From NCBI GenBank assembly GCA_002394165.1, contig DGTA01000075.1:1009-13397 (forward strand): a stretch of 12,389 bases of DNA, written 5' to 3'. Positions 1-6,587 of this stretch are shown piece by piece. A program made the translations under genes and the position numbers. Source of the stretch: Lachnospiraceae bacterium UBA4348. GTDB lineage: Bacteria; Bacillota; Clostridia; Lachnospirales; Lachnospiraceae. Position 1 is the first letter of the stretch, and every line of letters begins with the position of its first letter. The notes beneath the pieces are model-generated. The model was not told the DNA's origin and made no database searches. It saw only the letters and a list, made by a program, of their open reading frames with translations.

Positions 1-612
1 CCGGCGGTGAGTTATTACCCCTTCGGAAAGTTCAATGAGTATTATTTCGCAGGCCTTGACTGCTCCGGGTATGTGGGGTGGGTGCTCTACAATACCTTTG
101 AGACGGAAGACGGCGCGCCCGGCTATGTCGTTTTTGCAAAAGACTTTGCGAAGATGCTCTCAGAGAGGGGATACGGCACCTGGTCGCGCTCTGTCTCCAT
201 CCCTGACGGGAGCGGCTCCTTCGCGATGGCTCCCGGAGACATCATGTGTATGGACGGCCATGTGTGGATCAGCCTGGGAACCTGCCGGGACGGAAGCGTT
301 GTGATCGTTCATAGCACGCCCTCCTTAAGCCGGGCCGGGCAGAAGGGGGGAGGCGTGCAGATCGGGGCGGTCGGCTGGAGCAGGGACTGCGAGGCGTACC
401 GTCTGGCTGATCACTATATGTCCGTTTTTTACCCGCAGTGGTATCAGCGCTATGAGACGGCGCTTAAGGATCCCGGGACTTACTTTTCCTTCAGCTCGGA
501 GGCGGCTGGAAAGTTTTCGTGGAATGTGTCGGGCAGGGAGGGCCTCCTGGCAGATCCGGATCATCTGCAGGAGATGAGGCCGGACAGGCTGCTTGAGCGG
601 CTGTTCCGGTAA
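1..612 (+). CDS. NlpC/P60-family cysteine peptidase, 3' part (5' end outside window)
   Basis: The frame is open from base 1 (Pro-Ala-Val-Ser-Tyr...), so the GTG at position 7 is probably internal and the N-terminus lies upstream. The visible 204 codons contain the hallmark DCSG motif in 'GLDCSGYVGW' (bases about 55-84), which supplies the catalytic Cys of NlpC/P60 (C40) peptidases. About 60 residues later comes 'APGDIMCMDGHVWISLG', with the catalytic His in GHV, and then 'VIVHSTPS', which would supply the third polar residue. Family members are usually secreted or wall-attached and cut peptidoglycan stem peptides, typically gamma-D-Glu-diamino acid bonds. Any signal peptide or wall-binding domain would lie in the missing part. 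The C-terminal 50-60 residues after the catalytic core show no motif I recognise. The gene ends at TAA 610-612. The family call is firm; the substrate is inferred. Confidence 0.8.
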   Translation, partial: PAVSYYPFGKFNEYYFAGLDCSGYVGWVLYNTFETEDGAPGYVVFAKDFAKMLSERGYGTWSRSVSIPDGSGSFAMAPGDIMCMDGHVWISLGTCRDGSVVIVHSTPSLSRAGQKGGGVQIGAVGWSRDCEAYRLADHYMSVFYPQWYQRYETALKDPGTYFSFSSEAAGKFSWNVSGREGLLADPDHLQEMRPDRLLERLFR

Positions 613-649
613 CGCCTGTGCAAAAGAAAGGCCGGGGAGCAAAACTGCC

Positions 650-679
650 TTTACTTTCATGGGAGGATGATGATATATT
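650..679 (+). promoter_or_regulatory. Candidate sigma-A promoter for trpS
   Basis: A TATATT hexamer at 674-679 is preceded by TG at 671-672, giving an extended -10. TTTACT at 650-655 could serve as the -35 with an 18-nt spacer (4 of 6 matches). It lies in the 120-nt gap before trpS. The gap has no recognisable T-box leader and is too short for one. The call rests on sequence resemblance only. Confidence 0.4.
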
Positions 680-732
680 TAACAGGATGATTTTTATCGG
701 ATGAAAATAACGGAGAGAAGAGGTTTTTTGCC

Positions 733-1845
733 ATGAACACCGAAAATAAACAGATCATACTGACTGCCGATCGCCCGACTGGCCGCCTTCACCTGGGCCA
801 CTATGTCGGTTCCCTGAAGCGGCGCGTTGAGCTTCAGAATTCAGGGAAGTTTGACCAGATCAACATCATGATCGCCGATGACCAGGCACTCACGGATAAT
901 GCGGATAACCCCGGAAAGATCAGGGAAAACATTATCAACGTGGTACTGGATTACCTGTCGGTGGGGATCGATCCGGCACTCACCACGATCTGTGTGCAGT
1001 CCGCGCTTCCCGCGCTGCATGCGCTGACGTTCTATTACCTGAATCTGGTGACGACGGCTCGTCTCTCCCGCAATCCTACGGTCAAGGCAGAGATCCAGAT
1101 GCGCGGCTTTGCCGATGAGGGCCTTCCGGCCGGCTTTTTCACCTATCCCGTATCCCAGGCGGCTGACATCACGGCCTTTGACGCCACCGTCGTTCCCGTA
1201 GGCGAAGACCAGCTTCCCATGCTGGAGCAGGCCAGGGAGATCGTGGAGAAATTCAACCGGATCTACGGACCGACACTGGTCCTGCCCGAGGCGATGATCC
1301 CGGAAAACGAGACGCAGCGCCGTCTTCCCGGTGTGGACGGAAAAGCCAAGATGAGCAAATCTCTGGGCAACTGCATTTACCTGTCCGATACGCCCAAGAC
1401 GGTCAAGCAGCAGGTAAACGGTAAAATGTTCACGGACCCGCAGCATCTTCGGATAGAGGATCCGGGCCATATTGAAGGAAATGTGGTCTTTACCTATCTC
1501 GATGCCCTGAGCACAAAGGAGCATTTTGAACGGTATCTGCCGGAATACGCCGATCTGGAGGAGATGAAGGATCATTACCGCCGCGGCGGCCTGGGCGACG
1601 GCAAGTGCAAGAAATTCCTGATCCAGGTACTGGACGAGATCCTCGACCCGATCCGCACCGAGAGAGCAAAGTGGGAAAAGGATATCGATTCTGTGTATGA
1701 TATCCTGGCGGAAGGAACCGCAAAGGCCAGAGAGGTAACGAACGCGACGCTGGCCAGGGTCGAGAAGGCCATGCGCATCGATTATTTCGCTGACCGCAGC
1801 GTTGTCAAAGAGTGGGAAGAACTGCTTAAGAAGACAAATCTTTGA
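733..1845 (+). CDS. trpS: Tryptophanyl-tRNA synthetase
   Basis: Class I aminoacyl-tRNA synthetase that charges tRNA-Trp with tryptophan in the cytoplasm. The HIGH-type signature appears as HLGH at residues 20-23 in 'GRLHLGHYVGSL'. GEDQ at 157-160 belongs to the conserved VGEDQ segment of the TrpRS active site. The second ATP-binding signature is a perfect KMSKS at 206-210. At 370 aa it is longer than the roughly 330 aa of the common bacterial enzyme. It has extra sequence around residues 105-135 and in the C-terminal helical region, so it resembles the longer TrpRS branch found in some Firmicutes. The ATG at 733 has an AGAGG ribosome site at 719-723 (9-nt spacing). A strong terminator directly follows, so it appears to be a single-gene unit separate from the downstream lar genes. 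Confidence 0.95.
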   Translation: MNTENKQIILTADRPTGRLHLGHYVGSLKRRVELQNSGKFDQINIMIADDQALTDNADNPGKIRENIINVVLDYLSVGIDPALTTICVQSALPALHALTFYYLNLVTTARLSRNPTVKAEIQMRGFADEGLPAGFFTYPVSQAADITAFDATVVPVGEDQLPMLEQAREIVEKFNRIYGPTLVLPEAMIPENETQRRLPGVDGKAKMSKSLGNCIYLSDTPKTVKQQVNGKMFTDPQHLRIEDPGHIEGNVVFTYLDALSTKEHFERYLPEYADLEEMKDHYRRGGLGDGKCKKFLIQVLDEILDPIRTERAKWEKDIDSVYDILAEGTAKAREVTNATLARVEKAMRIDYFADRSVVKEWEELLKKTNL

Positions 1846-1855
1846 GATGACTTTG

Positions 1856-1904
1856 AAGAAGGTATGCGCATTCCCGGGAGGGGACGCTGTATGCCTTCTT
1901 TTTT
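1856..1904 (+). terminator. Rho-independent terminator after trpS
   Basis: The left arm AAGAAGGTATGC (1856-1867) pairs with GTATGCCTTCTT (1889-1900) along 12 positions, including two G-U pairs. The 21-nt loop contains a further TCCC/GGGA pairing. A T-run follows to 1904. It starts 11 nt after the trpS stop codon and ends only 19 nt before the larB start codon. Confidence 0.85.
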
Positions 1905-1923
1905 GTTATGACGGGGTTATGAA

Positions 1924-2673
1924 ATGAACAGTGATATCAGGAAACTGCTTGAGAGCGTGAAACGCGGGGATGTCTCCGTCGATGAAGCGCTGCTGGCGAT
2001 CAAAAAAGAGCCCTTTGAGGATATCGGGTTCGCCAAGGTGGACCTTCACCGGAATGTCCGGCAAGGCGCGGCCGAGGTGATCTACGGAGCCGGGAAAACA
2101 GCGCAGCAGATCACAGGGATCGTCCGGAGCATGCGACAGAACGGACAGAAAACGATATTGATCACACGGCTTGACGAGGAGAAGGCGGCACAGGTCGCCA
2201 GGGAATGTGAAATCGATTATCACAGCCAGGCCCGGGCGGGAATCATCGGCCCGGTTCCGGCTCCGGACGGACTGGGGAAGATCGTTGTGGCGACCGGCGG
2301 GACTTCAGATATCCCGGTGGCGGAGGAAGCGGCGCTGACAGCGCAGGTACACGGCAATGAAGTCGTCAGGCTGTATGATGTCGGGGTAGCCGGGATTCAC
2401 AGGCTCCTGTCGCATATGGATGAGATCATGAGCGCCTCGGTGATCATTGCGATCGCGGGGATGGAAGGGGCGCTCGCGAGCGTAATCGCCGGACTGGCCG
2501 ACTGCCCGGTCATTGCTGTCCCGACGAGTGTGGGCTACGGGGCATCATTTGGCGGGATCTCGGCGCTGCTGTCCATGCTCAATTCCTGTGCCAGCGGGGT
2601 GTGTACCGTCAATATTGACAACGGTTTCGGCGCAGGCTACCTGGCGGGCATGATCAATCACAAGAAAGGTTAA
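1924..2673 (+). CDS. larB: Nickel-pincer cofactor biosynthesis protein LarB
   Basis: Pyridinium-3,5-biscarboxylic acid mononucleotide synthase, the first step of nickel-pincer nucleotide (NPN) synthesis. It carboxylates the pyridinium ring of NaAD at C5 and hydrolyses the pyrophosphate. The C-terminal half has the PurE/AIR-carboxylase-like fold signature: 'VATGGTSDIPVAEEA' (122-136), 'GMEGALASVIAGL' (179-191) and the Gly-rich 'VPTSVGYGASFGGISALL' (199-216). Glu181 and Cys222 fall where the catalytic Glu180 and substrate-binding Cys221 of Lactiplantibacillus plantarum LarB lie, offset by one. At 249 aa the length is normal. The start at 1924 has only a weak GGGG ribosome site (1913-1916), and the gene begins just past the trpS terminator. 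larC follows after 5 nt, so the two are co-transcribed. Confidence 0.93.
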   Translation: MNSDIRKLLESVKRGDVSVDEALLAIKKEPFEDIGFAKVDLHRNVRQGAAEVIYGAGKTAQQITGIVRSMRQNGQKTILITRLDEEKAAQVARECEIDYHSQARAGIIGPVPAPDGLGKIVVATGGTSDIPVAEEAALTAQVHGNEVVRLYDVGVAGIHRLLSHMDEIMSASVIIAIAGMEGALASVIAGLADCPVIAVPTSVGYGASFGGISALLSMLNSCASGVCTVNIDNGFGAGYLAGMINHKKG

Positions 2674-2678
2674 GATTT

Positions 2679-3935
2679 ATGAAAACACTGTACATAGAGT
2701 GCAAGATGGGAGCGGCCGGCGATATGCTGACGGCGGCGCTCTCGGAGCTTCTTCCGGATAAGGATGCCTTTGAGAAGGAGATGAACGCGCTGGGCCTGCC
2801 CGGAATTGCCTTCTCGCTGGAGAAGGTATCCAAATGCGGGATCACGGGGACGCATGCAGCGGTCCTGGTGAACGGAGAGGAGGAGGAAAGCCTCGATCAT
2901 CACCATCATGAGCATGAACATCATCATGATCACGAGCATCATGAGCATGAGCATGAACACCATCATGAACATGAGCACGGTCATACGCATTCCCACAGCT
3001 CCCTTGCGGATATCCGGCATATCGTGAATGACCATCTGGCGGTTTCTGAAAAGGTGAAAAAAGATATTTTGGCGGTCTATGAGCTGATCGCCCAGGCGGA
3101 GAGCCATGCCCACGGCATGCCGGTCACACAGATTCATTTCCATGAGGTGGGGACGATGGACGCGGTTGCCGATGTCACGGCGGTCTGCCTGCTGATGGAG
3201 AAGCTCTCGCCCGATAAAGTGATCGTCTCGCCGGTCCATGTCGGAAGCGGGCAGGTCAGGTGCGCTCATGGGATCCTCCCGGTCCCGGCTCCGGCCACCG
3301 CGCATATCCTGAAAGGAGTTCCCTTCTACAGCGGGAATGTCAGCGGCGAGCTTTGTACGCCCACGGGGGCGGCTCTGCTGAAATATTTTGCGGACGAGTT
3401 CGGCTCCATGCCGGTGATGAAAGTGTCGGCCATCGGGTACGGGATGGGAAAGAAGGATTTCGACGCGGCAAACTGCGTGCGGATCTTCCTCGGAGACACG
3501 GAGAGTGAGGCGGAGGAGGTCTATGAACTCTCCTGCAACATTGATGATATGACCGGGGAAAAGATCGCCTTTGCGCTGGAGATGATCACGCGCGCCGGGG
3601 CACTGGATGTCTATACGGTCCCGATCGGCATGAAAAAGAACCGGCCGGGGATCTGGCTTCGGGCGATGTGCCGTGAGCAGCAGAAGGAGGAAGTCATCCG
3701 GGCGATGTTTGCCCATACGACGACGATCGGTATACGTGAACAGCGTTTTGCCCGTCATGTTCTCCGGCGGGAGACCGAGCAGGTGGAGACGCCCGTCGGG
3801 ACGATCCGGCGAAAGAACGTGAGCGGATACGGCGTGAAACGCTCCAAGTGGGAGTATGAGGATGTGGCGGCCGCAGCCAGGGAGAAGGGCATCAGCCTGG
3901 CAGAGGCGGAGCGGCTGCTTGGCAAGGCGGATTAA
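2679..3935 (+). CDS. larC: Nickel-pincer cofactor biosynthesis protein LarC (nickel insertase), single-ORF form
   Basis: CTP-dependent nickel chelatase that inserts Ni into pyridinium-3,5-bisthiocarboxylic acid mononucleotide, the last step of NPN synthesis. The N-terminal LarC1-type part begins 'LYIECKMGAAGDMLTAAL' and contains 'HFHEVGTMDAVADV', 'CTPTGAALL' and 'GYGMGKKDFDAANCVR'. The LarC2-type part begins near residue 285 with 'YELSCNIDDMTGEKIA' and includes 'IGMKKNRPG' and 'TTTIGIREQRF'. In L. plantarum these halves are joined by programmed ribosomal frameshifting, but here they are one continuous 418-aa frame. Between residues 74 and 106 lies an exceptional His/Glu tract, with 21 His in 33 residues, probably a nickel-binding store. 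A ribosome site AAAGG at 2665-2669 overlaps the end of larB. The MN permease gene starts 17 nt after the stop. Confidence 0.94.
   Translation: MKTLYIECKMGAAGDMLTAALSELLPDKDAFEKEMNALGLPGIAFSLEKVSKCGITGTHAAVLVNGEEEESLDHHHHEHEHHHDHEHHEHEHEHHHEHEHGHTHSHSSLADIRHIVNDHLAVSEKVKKDILAVYELIAQAESHAHGMPVTQIHFHEVGTMDAVADVTAVCLLMEKLSPDKVIVSPVHVGSGQVRCAHGILPVPAPATAHILKGVPFYSGNVSGELCTPTGAALLKYFADEFGSMPVMKVSAIGYGMGKKDFDAANCVRIFLGDTESEAEEVYELSCNIDDMTGEKIAFALEMITRAGALDVYTVPIGMKKNRPGIWLRAMCREQQKEEVIRAMFAHTTTIGIREQRFARHVLRRETEQVETPVGTIRRKNVSGYGVKRSKWEYEDVAAAAREKGISLAEAERLLGKAD
2898..2996 (+). repeat. CAT/CAC-rich degenerate tandem repeat encoding the LarC histidine tract
   Basis: Imperfect iterations of CATGAG, CATGAA and CATCAT units encode His-Glu and His-His dipeptides (LarC residues 74-106). 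The repetitive DNA is confined to this coding segment and stays in frame throughout. Such tracts can grow or shrink by replication slippage in multiples of 3 or 6 bases, so length polymorphism between strains is plausible (inference). Confidence 0.8.
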
Positions 3936-3952
3936 AGAAAGGAGATAATATC

Positions 3953-5014
3953 ATGCATATGGCAGATGCGCTGCTGGCCCCGTCTGTTGCAGCCGTGATG
4001 TACGCGGCTTCCGGTACAGCAGTGGGGATCAGTGTCCACAGGCTGATAAAGGATGAGGAAGTGTCGAAGCTTCCGACAATGGCGGTGACGGCTGCTCTGG
4101 TATTTGCGGGACAGATGATCAATTATACGATACCCGGGACGGGTTCATCCGGCCATCTGTGCGGCGGCATGCTGCTCTCGGCTCTTCTGGGACCGTACGC
4201 GGGCTTCCTTTCCATGGTCGTGATCCTGGCGATCCAGTGTCTGTTTTTCGCGGACGGAGGGCTTCTGGCTTTAGGAGCAAACTGCTGGAATATGGCTTTT
4301 TACGGCTGTTTTGTCGGCTATTTCCTGATCTGGCGGCCGATCATGCGCAGCGGCTGGTTCGGAAAGATGAACAGTCGGGCAGCGGCAAGACGCAAGATCA
4401 TCATCGCATCGATCATCGGCTGTGTACTGACACTGCAGCTTGGTGCCTTCAGCGTTGTGCTTGAGACAAGCCTCTCCGGGATCACGGAGCTTCCGTTCGG
4501 TGCTTTCTGCTCACTGATGCTTCCCATCCATCTGGCGATCGGCCTGGTGGAAGGAGCCGTGACAGCCGCCGTGCTGGTATTCGTCTGTGAATCGCGCCCG
4601 GAGCTGATTCAGGAGATCCGTCCCGAAGAAAAGGGAGAAAACCGTTTTTCTTTAAAGACCACGGTCGTGATCATCGCGGCGGCAGCTGCGATCGTCGGCG
4701 GCATCTTCTCGCTGTATGCCAGTTCTTCCCCAGACGGCCTGGAGTGGGCACTTTTCGGCAATGCCGAGGCGGGATATTCACAGAATATGGCTCTGGATGA
4801 AGAAAACTTCGGCGTTTCGAGCCAGGCGGCCGATACGGCAGCCTCCGTACAGGAGAAGACGGCTTTCCTGCCTGATTATGCATTTAAAGGCAGCGACAGC
4901 GCCGCCGGAACGACGGTCTCGGGCCTTGTCGGCTCCGCCATGGTGGCTGGAGCGGCGGTCCTGATCTGCCTTGCGGGAGGCTTTTTCGGCAGGAGAAAAA
5001 AGAGAACGGCATAA
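3953..5014 (+). CDS. larMN: ECF nickel transporter substrate-binding permease, CbiM/NikM-NikN fusion (LarMN-like)
   Basis: Substrate-binding (S) component of an energy-coupling-factor transporter for Ni2+ (or Co2+). The N-terminus MHMADALL keeps the invariant Met1-His2. His68 in 'SGHLCGGM' matches the third metal ligand known from NikM (His67). 'PIHLAIGLVEG' (191-201) is another CbiM-family signature. About six to seven hydrophobic segments span residues 8-212. A C-terminal NikN/CbiN-like module follows, with a membrane helix at about 236-258, the PDGLEW motif at 260-265, LPDYAF at 306-311, a last helix at about 320-345 and a basic tail. At 353 aa it is typical of fused MN proteins. The strong ribosome site AAAGGAG (3938-3944) has 8-nt spacing. 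Nickel rather than cobalt is inferred from co-location with larBC. Confidence 0.9.
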   Translation: MHMADALLAPSVAAVMYAASGTAVGISVHRLIKDEEVSKLPTMAVTAALVFAGQMINYTIPGTGSSGHLCGGMLLSALLGPYAGFLSMVVILAIQCLFFADGGLLALGANCWNMAFYGCFVGYFLIWRPIMRSGWFGKMNSRAAARRKIIIASIIGCVLTLQLGAFSVVLETSLSGITELPFGAFCSLMLPIHLAIGLVEGAVTAAVLVFVCESRPELIQEIRPEEKGENRFSLKTTVVIIAAAAAIVGGIFSLYASSSPDGLEWALFGNAEAGYSQNMALDEENFGVSSQAADTAASVQEKTAFLPDYAFKGSDSAAGTTVSGLVGSAMVAGAAVLICLAGGFFGRRKKRTA

Positions 5015-5034
5015 GGAGAGGGCTGCGCGCAGCC
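5013..5034 (+). promoter_or_regulatory. Shine-Dalgarno sequence separated from the start codon by a perfect palindrome
   Basis: AAGGAGAGG at 5013-5021 is the best ribosome site for the T-protein gene but lies 22 nt from its ATG at 5044. Between them sits GGCTGCGCGCAGCC (5021-5034), a perfect 14-nt palindrome. Folding it as GGCTG-CGCG-CAGCC would leave about 9 nt between hairpin and start codon and could bring the ribosome site into functional distance, or alternatively hinder initiation. It lies in the MN-to-Q gap, exactly where subunit stoichiometry could be set. The function is inferred. Confidence 0.55.
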
Positions 5035-5043
5035 TGCCAGATA

Positions 5044-5853
5044 ATGAGTGGTATTAATCAGGCCATCAGGCAGATAAACCGGATGGACGACCTGACGGCG
5101 ATCGATTCTCCGGTCCATCGTCTTCATCCCTTAAGCAAACTGGTCACCACCACCATCTATATCATGGTGGTGGTGTCCTTTCATAAATACGACCTGAGCG
5201 GACTGGCGGCCATGATCCTTCATCCGGCGGTCCTGTTTGCGCTTGGCAGTATTCCGCCCGGAATCTGCTTTTACCGGATGCGTTATGTAATGCCGCTGGT
5301 ATGCGCGGTCGGGCTGCTCAATCCCTTTTTTGACAGGACGCCGATGCTGGTGCTGGGCCCTCTGACGCTCACGGGAGGGATCATTTCCATGGTGACCCTT
5401 ATGCTGAAGGGGATCCTGTGCCTGACAGCCTCCTTCCTTCTTGCTGCCACGACGCCGGTCGATTCTTTATGCTACGCTCTTTTGCAGATCCACATGCCCC
5501 GTATGATCGTCACCCTGTTCCTGTTGACTTTCCGGTATGTTTTTGTCATGCTTGAGGAGGCAGCCGTGATGACGGAGGCCTATCAGCTTCGCGCTCCCGG
5601 TCAGAAGGGGATCCATTACACGGCCTGGGGTTCATTCCTGGGACAGCTGCTTCTCAGGAGCATGGACAGGGCCGGGGAGCTGTATGAAAGTATGCTGCTG
5701 AGGGGATTTGACGGGAGTTTTCGTTATGCGTCCGGCAAAAAGCCGGGGATACGGGATATCCTCTTTCCCGTTTTGATGATCACGATGTTTTTGGTATTCC
5801 GGTTCAACCGGGTCGCCGATCTTTTAGGCGCCCTGGTGCTGCGAGGTGTCTGA
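5044..5853 (+). CDS. larQ: ECF transporter T component (CbiQ/LarQ-like transmembrane protein)
   Basis: Transmembrane coupling protein that links the metal-binding MN permease to the ATPase. The N-terminus 'IDSPVHRLHPLSKLV' (20-34) is characteristic of CbiQ proteins. Hydrophobic segments lie at about 33-46, 55-72, 80-93, 105-135, 153-170 and 238-265. The cytoplasmic coupling region carries the two Arg-containing motifs of the family: RAP at 183-185 (in place of the usual ARG) and LRGF at 219-222. At 269 aa the length is typical. The start at 5044 has an unusual ribosome-site arrangement with a palindrome in the spacer. The stop codon overlaps the ATPase start by one base (TGATG at 5851-5855), which indicates translational coupling. 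Confidence 0.9.
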   Translation: MSGINQAIRQINRMDDLTAIDSPVHRLHPLSKLVTTTIYIMVVVSFHKYDLSGLAAMILHPAVLFALGSIPPGICFYRMRYVMPLVCAVGLLNPFFDRTPMLVLGPLTLTGGIISMVTLMLKGILCLTASFLLAATTPVDSLCYALLQIHMPRMIVTLFLLTFRYVFVMLEEAAVMTEAYQLRAPGQKGIHYTAWGSFLGQLLLRSMDRAGELYESMLLRGFDGSFRYASGKKPGIRDILFPVLMITMFLVFRFNRVADLLGALVLRGV

Positions 5854-6587
5854 TGATCCGTCTGGAACATGTGTCCTTTGAATATGAGAGCGGCTGCCCG
5901 GTCCTGGATGACCTCTCCTTCGAGATACAGGAGGGGGAAGCGGTCGGACTGGTCGGAGCCAACGGCGCCGGTAAATCCACGCTGTTAAGGGCGATGCTCG
6001 GACTTTTGCCGTGTGCGGGGATCACGGTGGATGATCTTCCCGTTGTCAGGGAAAACCTGAGCCGGATCCGGAAAAAACTCGGATATGTGCTGCAGAATTC
6101 AGACAACCAGATGTTCATGCCGACCGTGTTTGAGGATATCATCTTCGGACCGGTCAATTACGGGCTTTCGCGGCAGGAAGCCGCCCAAAAGGCCGGGGAA
6201 GTTATGGAGCAGCTGGGGATACAGCATCTGAAGGACCGCTACAATCATAAGATCTCAGGCGGAGAGAAGCGCATGGCGGCGATCGGGGCGGTACTTTCCA
6301 TGGATCCGGAGGCGCTGCTTCTCGATGAGCCCTGTTCCGCGCTCGACCCGTGCAACCGCCGCCGTGTCATCGATCTTTTGAATTCACTTCCGGTGACGAA
6401 GCTGGTCGCGTCCCATGACCTGGATATGATCCTGGACACCTGTTCCAGAGTGATCCTGCTCTCTGAGGGGAAGGTGAAGGCGGACGGGCCGGCATATGAG
6501 ATCCTCGGCAGCCGGAAACTCATGGAGGACAATCATCTTGAACTGCCGCTTGGATGGCAGTCGCGAGGGAGGACGGGGAATTGCTGA
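5853..6587 (+). CDS. larO: ECF transporter ATP-binding protein (CbiO/LarO-like)
   Basis: Cytoplasmic ATPase that powers nickel uptake with the Q and MN proteins. All ABC motifs are visible: Walker A GANGAGKST (35-43), a Q-loop in 'YVLQNSDNQMF' of the form typical for ECF ATPases, signature ISGGE (134-138, a conservative variant of LSGGQ), Walker B 'ALLLDEP' (154-160), a D-loop SALDP, and an H-loop His in 'ASHD' (His188). At 244 aa it is slightly shorter than many ECF ATPases. Only one ATPase gene is present, so the transporter probably uses a homodimer, as expected for dedicated group I ECF systems. GAGGTG at 5843-5848 serves as the ribosome site. Its 3' end contains the ribosome site and start of the following regulator gene. 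Confidence 0.92.
   Translation: MIRLEHVSFEYESGCPVLDDLSFEIQEGEAVGLVGANGAGKSTLLRAMLGLLPCAGITVDDLPVVRENLSRIRKKLGYVLQNSDNQMFMPTVFEDIIFGPVNYGLSRQEAAQKAGEVMEQLGIQHLKDRYNHKISGGEKRMAAIGAVLSMDPEALLLDEPCSALDPCNRRRVIDLLNSLPVTKLVASHDLDMILDTCSRVILLSEGKVKADGPAYEILGSRKLMEDNHLELPLGWQSRGRTGNC
6565..6583 (+). promoter_or_regulatory. Strong ribosome site and TTG start of the MocR gene inside the end of larO
   Basis: GAGGGAGG (6565-6572) lies 8 nt before TTG at 6581. The alternative upstream ATG at 6554 has no recognisable ribosome site. Starting at TTG gives an N-terminus 'MLTYDLTSGSGPLYEKLY', which resembles the usual beginning of MocR proteins. The 9 extra residues from the ATG match nothing in the family. 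The site is wholly within larO coding sequence. Confidence 0.65.

Noticed and set aside
627..652. Possible terminator after the NlpC/P60 gene (AAAGGC paired with GCCTTT)
   Set aside because: Only six base pairs with a 14-nt loop, and the following sequence TACTTTC is not a convincing T-run. It could be a weak terminator but is not supported enough to list.
613..732. Possible T-box leader upstream of trpS
   Set aside because: The gap is 120 nt. I find no AGGGUGGNACCGCG-like T-box sequence and no antiterminator/terminator pair.
841..1575. Minus-strand open frame of 244 codons opposite trpS
   Set aside because: It is a shadow of a well-supported synthetase gene, with no family motifs and no initiation signal.
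2898..2996. CRISPR-like or regulatory repeat array
   Set aside because: The units are short, degenerate and in frame with larC. They encode the His/Glu tract and have no spacers.
2670..3758. Long minus-strand open frame (362 codons) with a Met-rich, membrane-like stretch
   Set aside because: It lies opposite larC. The Met-rich stretch is simply the complement of the histidine CAT repeat, and there is no ribosome site or family resemblance.
3953..6587. Cobalt (CbiMNQO) importer for B12 synthesis because a corrinoid adenosyltransferase is nearby
   Set aside because: The transporter is in the larBC operon, while the adenosyltransferase is in a separate operon beyond a minus-strand exporter. 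Nickel is the better assignment, although cobalt cannot be excluded from sequence alone.
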